Assembly (NCBI RefSeq): GCF_013368755.1
Contig: NC_049562.1
Span: forward strand, 1-64,000
Source: Talaromyces rugulosus
Taxonomy: Eukaryota > Ascomycota > Eurotiomycetes > Eurotiales > Trichocomaceae
Direction: 5' to 3'
Length of the DNA: 64,000 nt
A program made the position numbers and the translations under genes. The notes beneath the pieces were generated by a model that was given only the letters and a program-made list of their open reading frames with translations, was not told where the DNA came from and did not search any database. Shown piece by piece: positions 35,210 to 45,673 of the stretch (its first letter is position 1; each line of letters begins with the position of its first letter).

Positions 35210-36846
35210 ATGGTACCCTCTACGGTCTTGGTCTCTCATAAGAGTGAGGCGGAAACAACGTATGAAGTGGTATGCCTGGCACCCTCACTCTCTTGTTTCC
35301 TTTCTGATCTGGTATAGTCGTGGGACGGGCCCGATGATGTTGCTAACCCGCTCAATTGGAGCTCTGCAAGAAAATGGCAAAACGTGGTCCTGGTGAGTAT
35401 CCAGGCAACGCTGTCACCCATGGCGTCGGTCATGCTGGCCGTGACCAGCACCGCGGTCACGGCGGATTTCCACCAGACGGACTTGTATACACCGAGTCTG
35501 CCGACTGCGCTCTTTGTGCTGGGGTTCGGGCTGGGGCCATTGTTCCTGGCGCCGCTGTCCGAACTGTATGGGCGACGCATAATTTACCTGTCGTGTTTCA
35601 CCGCGTTCACGGTGAGCAACATCCTGTGCGCGGTGGCGCCAAATATGGCCGCGCTGGTCGTTTTCCGCCTAGTGTGCGGCATGGCAGGATCGGCCGGCCC
35701 GAGCATCGGTGGCGGCACGATCCGGGACATGTTTACGCCCGAGACACGTGGCCGCGCCCAGTCTGTTTACAGTTTCGGCCCCACCGGCGGCTCTGCGCTG
35801 GGCGGCATCATCGGCTCATTTATCCTGGCCGGCACCGGCAACTGGCGCTGGGTGCTGTGGGTGATGGCCATCGCGTCGGGTATCACCAGCGTCGTCTCGT
35901 TTTTCTTCCTGTACGAGACCTACCCGCCCTATCTCCTGCGGAAGAAAGCGCGCCATCTTCGCGCCTCCACCGGCAATGACGCCCATCACAGCTCCTACGA
36001 CAGCCCGCTGGGCCACCGCCAGCTGCTTGCCCGCACCTTGACGCGAGCCATGCATATGCTTATCACTGCGCCCGCCTGCACTGCCATGAGTGTTTACATG
36101 GCTCTGTATGTATTTATTTAATTTTTTTTTTTTTCTATTTTTTTTTTTTTTTCGTCTTATCTCTTACATCATAATGCCGGGAACTTGTGAGACAGAATGA
36201 CGCTGACCTACTCGACAGCATTTACGGAATTTTGTATCTTCACATGGTCACACTCCCGCTACTATATTCGTCCAAACCTGTGTATGGCCTCCCTTCGTAT
36301 GAATGGCCGGCTGCCTTGACCGGGCTGTCCTATCTGGGCGTTGGAGTCGGCTCATTTGGGGGCGTTTTAGTCTGCGCGCTGTGTCTGAACCGCACGTACA
36401 TGATGATGAAGGAACGCGCGGTGAGGAAGGGACTGCCCACCGAGACCAAGTATCCTCAGTTCCGCATTCCGTTGATGCAAGTGGGAGCATGTATTGTGCC
36501 GTTGGGCCTGTTCATCTTCGCCTTTACTGCGCGCACCTATGTGCACTGGATAGCGCCACTAATCGGCGCCGCGGTATTCTCGGCCGGCATGCTAATAACG
36601 TATGTCTGTGTCACAACGTATCTGGTCGACTCCTTTGATCAGTACGCGGCCAGTGCCCTAGCCGCCATGACCCTGGTCCGGAGCATCATGGGCTGTATCT
36701 TTAGCTTGATTGGGTTTCGCCTGTATGAGTCTCTGGGTTACCGATGGGGCACGCTTATGTTGGCTCTTCTCTGCGTGTTGGCGATGCCCCTGCCAGCTCT
36801 TTTCTATTTTATTGGGCCGCGATTTCTCCGTCTCGGAGGCTATTGA
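35210..36846 (+). CDS. MFS transporter (DHA1-like), probable product exporter
   Basis: Three exons, 35210-35269, 35318-36105 and 36219-36846, give 491 aa. The first short exon joins to restore VSWDGPDDVANPLNW, the usual N-terminus of fungal drug:H+ antiporters; the second intron is 113 nt and T-rich. Hydrophobic segments suggest 12 membrane spans. Motif A-like LAPLSELYGRR follows the second span, and the central loop is long and polar (LRKKARHLRASTGN). Its divergence from the A-T-TE gene suggests that it exports that product or protects the producer. Substrate specificity cannot be told from the sequence. Confidence 0.9.
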
Positions 36847-38120
36847 ATGGGTTTCGCCCTTTGTCGTTTATATAGATGTAGTACCAAGGTGGACACAAGA
36901 GGGATTACAAAGCGCTAAATTTGCCGATACGATAGTGCTGGCGTCATTTTATCTCACACCGTATCTAAATTGCTTTATAGTGTCGGAGATGTGAGACTAT
37001 CCTGAACTGGGGGAGGGGTGCAAGCTTATCAGCCCAATCCAGGCTATCACTTACTGGATAGTCCAATCAAAAACAACTATACAAGGATAATAATATTGGG
37101 TACATGACATTACGCAGGTTGCAGCTGAACGGGTTTCAACCGAAATTTAGAGGCTAGGTGTCTGAATTGACGGAAAAAACTAGTTGATTTTTAATACTTC
37201 TAATATTCACTCAGCTTTTAGCATTTATATACTTTGTACACATGCATGTATATATTTAATATATGGCCTCTTTCAACCTAAGTATTTATTAGGGTCGGTT
37301 TTAGGAATAATTAGGGATAGGTGGAATGATTTTTCATGGTTAGATTAGAGGGTAAAATAAGGTCATATGTGAAGCACAAGTTAGACATATTTTGTCCAAG
37401 GCCTATACAAGAAAAAACCGAGTAGGTGTTGGAATTTTTTCACTGCCTTCGGACGCCAAGCCACTACTATTTAGTCAACACCGGCCGACCTAGGCCAGCT
37501 GTACGGCCGACATTATTCCGCCCTCTTGTAAAGACGGGTGGTGGGGCGTGTGCTTTGTTAGGCGTCACGTCTGGTAATCTCGCTTAGATCTACATGTGGC
37601 CCTTGTAGCACTTCTTGCAGGTGTAACCTAACCGCCTTATGGCACAAATCTTCGCCTGTGGGATCATGGATGCCTAGATTAGCGGGATTGATACGGACAC
37701 CCTCTAACCCAAACCATCGTAGGTGTCCATTCCGAGTACAACTCAAATTTGGTCACTGATAAAACGATTAACCCCCAGTAATACAGTCAGCAATCAAGCT
37801 TGCTTACTCCGATTAAGCTAGTCCTGTATTCCCAATCTTCAGCAGTCCAAAACAGTCTGCTTATCACCCTCCTGCGAAGAAGTCTCCGAAAATATCCCGG
37901 GAAGGTATACGCTGCCTCATTTCTTGTCGAGACAGAGGAGAAAGGCGGATGGGGAGAGAGGGTAGGATATTTGATCTTGATTATCGTACAGTTATAAATA
38001 GATATGCCGGTAATGTGGTCTTGTATCAAACCTATTTAGGCAATCAACCGTTCTAGTATTGGTATATCAAACACTGTCGTTTTCTTCAGTTCCAGAGGCT
38101 ATAGACACTCAATTCCAGTC
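36847..38120. other. Intergenic region with one possible relic ORF
   Basis: A 1.27-kb gap between the MFS and DAHP synthase genes. A 62-codon minus-strand frame (37558-37746) has protein-like composition (EGVRINPANLGIHDPTGEDL) but no recognised family and no room for a full gene; it may be a remnant. The last 130 bases contain a TATA box for the DAHP synthase gene. Confidence 0.45.
37993..38000 (+). promoter_or_regulatory. TATA box of the DAHP synthase gene
   Basis: TATAAATA lies 121 bp upstream of the ATG at 38121, a normal distance in filamentous fungi. Confidence 0.5.
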
Positions 38121-39426
38121 ATGGCATCCCAAGCAAAGAGGCTCTCTCCACGAGGCTTGAAGGATTCTCTCCCGGTGGTAAATTTTCTGCCTGCTGTTTA
38201 GATGGTGGGAAGGTGCTGACAAGGGAACCAAAAAAATTGACAGACTGACGAAGTTGCTCGATCGGTCCAAGAAGGACGGGATGCATTTCAACGGGCATTG
38301 AAGACTCCTATCCCACTTATTCAAAATTCCTCGCATCCGGGACTGCTGGTCATGGTTGGTCCCTGCAGTATCCACGATACTGCAGCCGGAATGGAGTACG
38401 CCCAGCGATTGGCAGCGGCGGCAAAGAAGTATCGCGGCGAGCTCTTGATCGCCATGCGAGTGTACATTGAAAAACCACGAACTACGGTAGGTTGGAAGGG
38501 GCTGGTGCATGACCCTGACCTGGTGCAGGGAGAGGAGTCGGACTTGACCCGCGGACTGTCGGTTTCTCGAGAAATCATGCTGCGCGTGGCTGAGCTGGGT
38601 TTGCCCATCGTCACCGAGGTGTTGAGCCCATTCGTTCTGCCCTTCATCCAGGACCTGCTCTCGTGCGGCATCATCGGCGCGCGCACGACCGAGAGCCAGA
38701 CACACCGCGAGATTGCGAGCGATGCACCCATGCCGGTGGGCTTCAAGAATGGCACGAATGGTACAGTGAGTGTAGCTTTAGATGCAATCCAAGCCGCCGC
38801 GCAGCCGCATTCCTTTTTGTCGGTGGATGACGACGGTCACTTGATCGATCATTTCAGTGCTGGCAATCCAGATACGTTCGTCGTGCTGCGAGGCGGCAGC
38901 GATGGGCCCAACTACAGCGCTCAGCACATCCGCCAGGCAGAGTTGGCCATGGCCAACGCTCGCCAGCCGGTGCGTCTGGTCGTCGATTGCAGCCATGGCA
39001 ACTCGATGAAAGATTACCGCCGCCAGCCCGAGGTTGCTGCCAACGTGGCAAATCAGATCTCTGCGGGCGCTGCCATCGCAGGCGTCATGCTAGAAAGCAA
39101 TATCAACCCTGGTAAGCTCCCCCCTTCCCTCCCTTCCCTTCCACCAACCTTCTCCGTTCAGTCTCGGCTGATGGCTGCTCGATTTCCTCATAGGCCGCCA
39201 AAATATCTCCCCCGACGGGCTCTGTGGCCTCCAGTATGGAGTCAGTGTAACAGATGGCTGTATCAGTTGGGAGGAGACGGAGCGCGTGCTAGAAGGTCTA
39301 GCAGCCTCGGTGCGCGCTCGGCAGACGGTGCCGCTGACTCCTGCTATCTCCGTCCCACTCTCATCCATGCAGAAGACTCTCGAAAAGCTGCAGCCCAGTG
39401 TTTCTGTTGTTGAGCTTTCGGGGTGA
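38121..39426 (+). CDS. DAHP synthase (3-deoxy-7-phosphoheptulonate synthase), probably feedback-insensitive
   Basis: Three exons, 38121-38177, 38244-39111 and 39194-39426, give 385 aa, close to yeast Aro3/Aro4. It condenses phosphoenolpyruvate with erythrose 4-phosphate, the first step of the shikimate pathway. Conserved stretches include VGPCSIHD, EKPRTTVGWKGL, IGARTTESQ.HRE, PVGFKNGT, VLRGG, DCSHGNS and GVMLESNIN. At the positions aligned with yeast Aro4 Ser195 and Lys229, where substitutions relieve tyrosine inhibition, this protein has P181 (ASDAPMPVGF) and D215 (LSVDDDGH). Loss of feedback control is therefore likely. As an extra copy beside an arylpyruvate-using synthetase, it probably feeds that pathway. 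The N-terminal 19-residue exon is inferred from splice signals only. Confidence 0.9.
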
Positions 39427-40131
39427 GAGGGTCGAATCTCCGGTGGAGGAATATGGGCGGTGCTTGTGAGATTTTTAGAATACATTTTGATCTTCAACAG
39501 CTAAATGGAGCGTGCGTACATTTCGGGGGGGTTTTTCTTTTTTCCATCTTCTTTATTTTGCTTTGTTTTGTTGTTTTTATAAACCTAGTAGATAGAACTG
39601 TGTAATATTTTTGTGTTTCAACTTATAGACCCGAGTAGATATAGTTGAAAAAGTCATGTTTTTATTACTTTTGGTAATACGAGATATCATTTTGAAGATT
39701 TTATTTCTAGACGAAAATAAAGAAGGATAGCTGGGAAAAGCTTTTATTTGATAGAAAATGATGTTGACGTTTGAAAGTACATATGTAATATTGGAAAATG
39801 TGTTTACCCTAAAGGGCTAACTCTGGTAAATATATTGATATATCAATACCACTCCAGATGTGTCATCTATCAATTGATATGTCGTAAACCTATATGACGT
39901 TGCTATAATGTTGCTGGATGATATCCGTGTTCGTGTAATTTCCCCTATTGAGGTGAAATTGGCAGAACGAAAAAGTATGTGGATAGTCTTAGTAGGAACG
40001 AACTCCTGTGTAGTATGTACGTATAATTGCAGCAAATAGGCTATCTATAATTGGTAAATTGAAAAAAAAAAGTGATGTGTCTAGAAATAGAGGATAATGC
40101 AGCGAATAAAGAGAAACATCCCGGGATCCAA
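39427..40131. other. Convergent intergenic region
   Basis: About 700 bases between the 3' ends of the DAHP synthase and laccase genes. It is AT-rich with T-runs after 39520, as expected for two facing terminators. No gene was recognised. Confidence 0.5.
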
Positions 40132-42163
40132 CTACACCCCCGAGTCAATCTCCGGCACCAGGTCGACGCCCTTGTAATCGGTCCACTCACGACAAGTCTG
40201 GTAGATCTCTTGTGGAATGTCTAAACTGCGAATCTTTTCGGGATGTTCCTGGTAATAGTCAGTATTGACATGATCGGATAAAGGGATACAAAGAAAGCAA
40301 AAAGGTCACTAACCATGATATTGACATAAAGCCCTGCGGTAACGTGCCAGGCGAGATGGCAGTGCAGAGGCCACACACCAGGGTTGTCCGTCACAAAGTC
40401 CATCACCATGTAACCCGGTCCCTTGACTGGATCCCCGGGTCGAAGGATAAAGGTATCGCGTCGCAACGGGTTTTTCAAGTTGGCAACCCCATCCCATTCA
40501 CCCACCCCCTCGGCGACAACCCAAAAATTGTGCCCGTGCAGATGCATCGGGTGCTGGCTGCGGTTGGTGAAGCTGTAGTTGTACAAGATTATGCGCACCG
40601 AGCTGTTGCTACCAAAGTTATACACCAGCCAGTCAGGATCCGGGTAGGATGTATTCCCCGCCTTGGCCAGAAGGAGCAGTGGGTGTCTGTTCTTCCGTTA
40701 GCTAGAATGAACCGGTATACACCATGTATCCTGTGAAGGGTGGACTTGCTCGTAATTCGCGCGGAAGGTCTGGTTATTGACGTACCACAACCGGTTTCCG
40801 GTCGCGTTAGCCAAGAATCGTATCTCCATCTCCTGCGTCACCGCCGGGGTGGATGGCGGATTCGTGGGATAGAGAGGAGTGGTTAGGTTGAGTGGCATCT
40901 AATCAAAAACCCAGTCAATCTACATACACAAATGGGGTGCAGAGAGAGAGAAATGGAGACTAACGTCACCACAGTTCGTGTCATCATAAGGCGCTGCAGT
41001 GGTGTTAGGCAGCTTGGTGATGTCGGCATGCTCGTAGTAGATGGCGGCTTTCGCGCTGCCCTGATAGCTCACCGCGCAGATTTCACTGACATCAGAGCGC
41101 ATCCAGACAGCACTGGTAGATTCACCGTCCGCAGTGATAAGCACATCAGACCGTTGCCCGATTCCAATCGTCAAGACGTCCGTCTCGTACGGCACAATCG
41201 GCACAAAGTCATTGGCAATTACCTTCAGGCGCATGCCATCGATTCGGAACCGCTGCACTCCCTGGCTGCCGACATTCATGACCCGGAGCCGGTAAGTCTT
41301 CCCCTTGGTGAGGTGGAACTGCGAGTAAGTCGAGTTGGACGAGCACGTCAGGTGGTTCAGGGTGATGTTGGCATTGTTGCAGTCGTACGGCATGCGGCCA
41401 TTGATCAAGTTGTTGTCCGAGAAGGCCTGCGTCGTGGGTGCTGGCAACCCGACCACACTCTTGACGACTGAAATATAGTCGGCATGATACCAGTCGGACA
41501 AAAAGACGGGGCCTAGATCGACGTCGTATTTTGCATGCTGCGGTCCGTATACAATTAGTGGGCCGAAGATGCCGGCCGAGTATTGAGAACTGTAATGAGA
41601 ATGCCAGAAGCTGGAGCCATACGCATCCGCCTGAAATCGGTAGGTAAACGATGAACCGGGGGCGATCGGACACTGGACGGTCGAGGGCACGCCGTCCATC
41701 CACTGGGTGTTATTCATGCGGAGGCCATGCCAGTGGAGGGTAGTTCCTTCTTCAGGGCCGACGATGTTATTCACCACCGTGACTTCAATCATATCCCCCC
41801 AGTTGGCTTCAATGGTCGGGCCGGGGAACTGGTTGTTGACCAGGATTACCGGGCGTTCGACGCCATCCGGGGCAAGTGTCCCTCGAGCCACAGAGAAGTT
41901 ATAGTGACGAACCACCCCGGTGTTGGGGATATCGTTTGGGTCAACAACATCGGCGGGCTTGTCATGCCAGGGGTTGATTGCCGATCCCTGCGAGGTGGTT
42001 CACGATGATTAGTCCTTGCACCCTAGCCGGATGGGATGGAACAGACCGGATTTTCAAGGTACAGGGGAAGCGTGAGAGCATGGAGCGTGCCAAGACTGCT
42101 TAGATGCCCAGCCGCATGCACGATTAGGGCTGTTGTAGCTAGGAGCTTTCGCAGAAGTGCCAT
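40132..42163 (-). CDS. Laccase-type multicopper oxidase, secreted
   Basis: Five exons (42163-42047, 41987-40965, 40898-40750, 40686-40314, 40248-40132) give 592 aa. The first exon encodes a signal peptide ([19 protein letters not shown]). Copper motifs are HWHGLRMN (from H124), [21 protein letters not shown] and [12 protein letters not shown], which together bind the type 1 copper and the trinuclear centre; Leu at the axial position is usual for ascomycete laccases. The third intron starts GCAAGT instead of GTAAGT and ends AACAG. Only this GC-AG choice gives the smooth join [16 protein letters not shown]. Laccases oxidise phenols by one electron, often coupling or polymerising them. In this cluster the likely substrate is the phenolic product of the A-T-TE enzyme, by analogy with pigment pathways. 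It is divergent from the DLH-like gene. Confidence 0.92.
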
Positions 42164-42752
42164 GTTTGCATTTAGTAATCAGGACATTCCCTTCAGTGAT
42201 GGCCATCTGGGCTACCTTCCGTCACGGGGAATAAATACAAAATGCCTTCTCGAGAGCAAGTCGCCTTGCTGGTCTGTGCAGCCGCCCTGGTAATTGCTGA
42301 TATTAGGTAACGCCTCCTAGTACATGTAATCGTGCACACTATTGCCCAGCCGTGGAGATGTTCTAGAAGATTATTCCTGGCGGCCCCAGCCCCATCTCGA
42401 TTTCCAAATGTGGAAACTCAACGATTAGGGTTAGGCTGGGGCGGTTCTTCCCTACCCACCGCGGCATCTGACACAATGTAGCCTAGGCTCCTTGGATATC
42501 CGCAATATCCAGCTTGGTTGGCAAAGCTTATCTATCATCCGGCGATATTGTCTATTTACCTGGCGCAAAAAAAGCGCCGGTGAGATTATAGTTGTGTCTG
42601 AGGCTCGCAGTAGCCACTCGCCGTCCTTACCCCTCCATGATTTCCTCCCCCCTTAGGTCTACATTTTCGTACGGCTATCGAGCCTGTCTACTCTTGCCCG
42701 GCACCCACTTTCTCGCCTCGTATTGATTATAGAAACTCTTTTCGCTACTAAG
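42164..42752. promoter_or_regulatory. Bidirectional promoter of the laccase and DLH-like genes
   Basis: A 589-bp gap between divergent start codons that suggests coordinated expression. No TCG(N5)CGA site was found by eye, and no other motif stands out. Confidence 0.5.
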
Positions 42753-43630
42753 ATGACATCGAACAACTTAGCCCGCTGCTGCACACTCGGATCTCTCCAC
42801 GAGGGAGTGGCCAAGGGGGAGATTAAGGACATCGGCAATAGTAAGTATTCCCCATTCAGAGGTGTGCCCACCGCCTACTAAACATGCACCCGTTTAGTCT
42901 CAACCTACTTTTCCTACCCACCCGACAAGTCAACCGAGAATGCAATTCTCATTCTCTCGGATGTCATCGGCCACCGCTTCATCAACACCCAACTCATTGC
43001 GGATCAGTTTGCTGCCGCGGGATACTTTGTTGTGCTGCCAGACCTGTTTTATGGCGACACAGTCCCACTGAACCGGCCCGAGGGCTTCAATGTCATGGAC
43101 TGGGTGAAGAACCACTTCCCTGAACAGACGGACCCAATCATCGAGAGTGTCTTGACAGAAATGCGTGAGAATTTGGGCTGTAAGCGCATTGGTGGTGTGG
43201 GCTACTGCTTCGGCGGAAAGTATGTCTGCCGCTTCTTGAAGCCTGGCAAGCTCGACGCTGGCTACACTGCCCATCCGACCATGGTCGATGCAGACGAGTT
43301 GAGCGGAATTGAAGGCCCCCTCAGCATTTCGGCGGCTGGTAAGTCAACTTCTAGTCTTCTTGGTACCTGCCTCTTCTCAGAATGGAAGCTCACATGCTCT
43401 CTCTCTCTCACTCTCCAGTCCGTGACCATGTCTTCAGCACCGCCAAGCGCCACGAGAGCGAAGAGATTCTGGACAAAAAGGAGGTACCCTGGCAGATCAA
43501 CTTGTTCCCTGATGTCGAGCACGGTTTCTCGGTCCGATGCGATGTGACCAAACCCCGCCAGAAGTACGCTAAGGAACAGGCGTTCGCCCAGGCCGTAGCT
43601 TGGTTCGATGAATATGTCAAAAAGCATTGA
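42753..43630 (+). CDS. Dienelactone hydrolase family protein
   Basis: Three exons, 42753-42840, 42898-43338 and 43419-43630, give 246 aa, the usual length. The alpha/beta hydrolase has the DLH nucleophile elbow GYCFGG with C133 and the catalytic histidine in EHGF (H211); HPTMVDADEL lies before the acid region. Enzymes of this family hydrolyse lactones such as dienelactone in aromatic ring-cleavage pathways, and relatives act in fungal secondary metabolism. Position between laccase and FAH-like genes suggests work on an oxidised aromatic or lactone product of this cluster. The true substrate is unknown. Confidence 0.88.
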
Positions 43631-44121
43631 AAAAAAGTAGCACACGGCCCTTCTATGACAAGGTAGTAGATTTTACAATCGGCAAAAAGACTTGGCCGAA
43701 GTCTTTGTTACGCAGCCAATGACATCAATTCGATCGAGTTATTTACTGTACTTTGTCGCATAAAGTGAACAACTCACTCTCACGCATACGAAATCCCTTT
43801 TTTAAGATCTTAAGAAATAAAATATATAATTATTGCTTAACGTGTACCTGATAAGCCTCAGATCAAGATTTCTATTTCATAACAGTCAAATTATCCATCT
43901 ATTGGCACTTAGAAGTTATGGACATGAAAGGTAGGGGTTGAAAACAAAAAGAGGGGGGGCATGAAATGCCGCCCGGACAATGATGAAATCGCGAGCGGTT
44001 GCCACCTCGGCCGTGCTGCGGTATAAATAGAATGGAAACCCTCGCTCTTTCTCTCTCTAATGTGACACATTCTCTTAATGTTTTTCCGAGCTCATCTCCT
44101 AGCGCTTCACCTATCTCAATT
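43631..44121. other. Intergenic region with the FAH-like gene promoter
   Basis: About 490 bases holding the 3' end of the DLH-like gene and the promoter with a TATA box at 44022. The 90-codon extension upstream of 44122 in the FAH frame starts at a non-ATG codon upstream of the TATA box and is not translated as such. Confidence 0.5.
44022..44029 (+). promoter_or_regulatory. TATA box of the FAH-like gene
   Basis: TATAAATA lies 100 bp before the ATG at 44122. It argues for 44122 and against the ATG at 44032, only 3 bp downstream of the box. Confidence 0.55.
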
Positions 44122-45210
44122 ATGAAAACCGCCTGGCAGCGTCTGATTCGCTTTGTAGCAACAGACGGTCGCCTCCTATATGGTGAACCCGTTCTGCCTC
44201 ATCCTAATTTTGACTTGGGAGAGACGGTGGAGGAGACAAAACTGCAGGCGTACGTGATTGTGGGGGAGGATCTCTACGATACTTCGGGGGCCACTACAGT
44301 CACGGACGAAGTGGTGACCGTAAAGGAGCTTTTGGGGCCGTTGACTCCAAAGAGTGTCCCAATCCTGAGATGCATTGGGCTGAATTATTTGACGCACAGT
44401 GAGAAATGAACCTCGTCCGGCAATTTCCTAATTTTTTTTTTTGGTCTGCTCGGCTAACGAATTAAATGTATCCAGTCAAGGAGACTGGTGGGGGCATTCC
44501 TTCGTACCCAACTCTGTTCATTAAACCACCCAACGCTGTTCACGACCACGGTCAAAATGTGGTAATCCCCAAGATTGCGCAAGATGAGCAAGCGGATTAC
44601 GAAGGAGAGCTGGTATGGAACCCAAAAAGCACTGTAGTCAAGCAATCGGCAGCTGATCCAGTCTCGGGTAAAGTGCGTGGTCCTTGGAAAGGAGGCCAAA
44701 GACGTTGCTGAGCAGGATGCTCTCGATTACGTGGCCGGTTATACAGTAGGAAACGATGTCTCAGCTCGCAAGATCCAGTTGGATCCAAAACTAGCTGGTC
44801 CTAAGCCCCAGGCCTGTTTTGCCAAAGGATTCGATACATTCGCACCTCTGGGCCCAGCCCTAATAGGAACGAGCATCATATCTGATCCATCTACTTTGAC
44901 GTTGCAGACACGCATTGATGGTGAACTGCGCCAGCAGGGCGATTTGAATGATTTGGCCTTCTCAATCCCCTATTTGATCCACTATTTGTCGTCCGGGACT
45001 ACGCTAGAGAAGGGCAGCGTTATAATGACAGGGACCCCTGGAGGTGAATTTCCTTCCTTCCAACCAAGATTAGTGAATTGCTAATTTATGGCAACTTCAG
45101 GTGTGGGATGGTTCTTCAAGCCTCCAAAGCCTTTGGTATGTGGGACGAAAATGGAGATTTCAGTCCCAAACATCGGAACCTTGCGGAATGGGATTCAGCA
45201 CGCCGAGTAA
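44122..45210 (+). CDS. Fumarylacetoacetate hydrolase family protein
   Basis: Four exons, 44122-44398, 44476-44612, 44674-45043 and 45101-45210, give 297 aa. The start MKTAWQRLIRFVATDGRLLYGEPV matches the usual N-terminus of fungal FAHD1-like proteins. Family motifs are LRCIGLNY, the metal-binding DYEGEL, YTVGNDVSAR, GFDTFAPLGP, and the C-terminal GSVIMTGTPGGVGWF split by the last intron. These enzymes use Mg2+ to cleave C-C bonds in acylpyruvates or decarboxylate oxo-acids, commonly after aromatic ring cleavage. With the DLH-like gene upstream it forms what looks like a small aromatic-processing module. At ELCVVLG the family usually has ELAVV, a minor change. Confidence 0.9.
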
Positions 45211-45673
45211 ACTAGATAAAACCCACTGCAAATTCCACCCCTCCCGATAGCTTCCTTTCGTTATACTTGCACGTGGTAAGCGGGGTCTCTATCGGTAGGG
45301 CCGTAATATGATCCATGCACCCTATCTATTGTCTGTAACGTGTTGTAAGCGAAATCGAATGGCCTAGTCATCAAGTGCCCGAGAGAGAAAAAACGCTAAT
45401 GAGATTACGACGAAATATTCGCCTACTGGCCGAGACTGGAATATTCCAGCCAGGTCATTCCTTTTATCAAAGCTAGAAAAAATCGCCGGCATTAGCCAGT
45501 CCCACGTAAGCTCCCCAAATTCCTAGTATGCTTTAATTAATACCCCACAATCCACGAAGTGTACAGATAAGATATAATTGTTAGATTTCCTACAATTGCT
45601 AGCCATGTCTGTCATATACAACTTGCCTTTGTTTTTCCCACACCACTTGTCTGAAATCTGATTACCATCCACA
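45211..45673. other. Intergenic region upstream of the second MFS gene
   Basis: About 460 bases of AT-rich sequence that must include the promoter of the MFS gene starting at 45674. No clear motif or ORF was recognised. Confidence 0.45.

Noticed and set aside
38298..38320. DAHP synthase starting at the first long-ORF codon only
   Set aside because: A short upstream exon and a normal intron restore the expected N-terminal helix (TDEVARSVQEGRDAF) before VGPCSIHD.
43999..44121. Longer N-terminus for the FAH-like protein
   Set aside because: It would start from a non-ATG codon or from an ATG 3 bp after the TATA box; MKTAWQRLIRF fits the family start.
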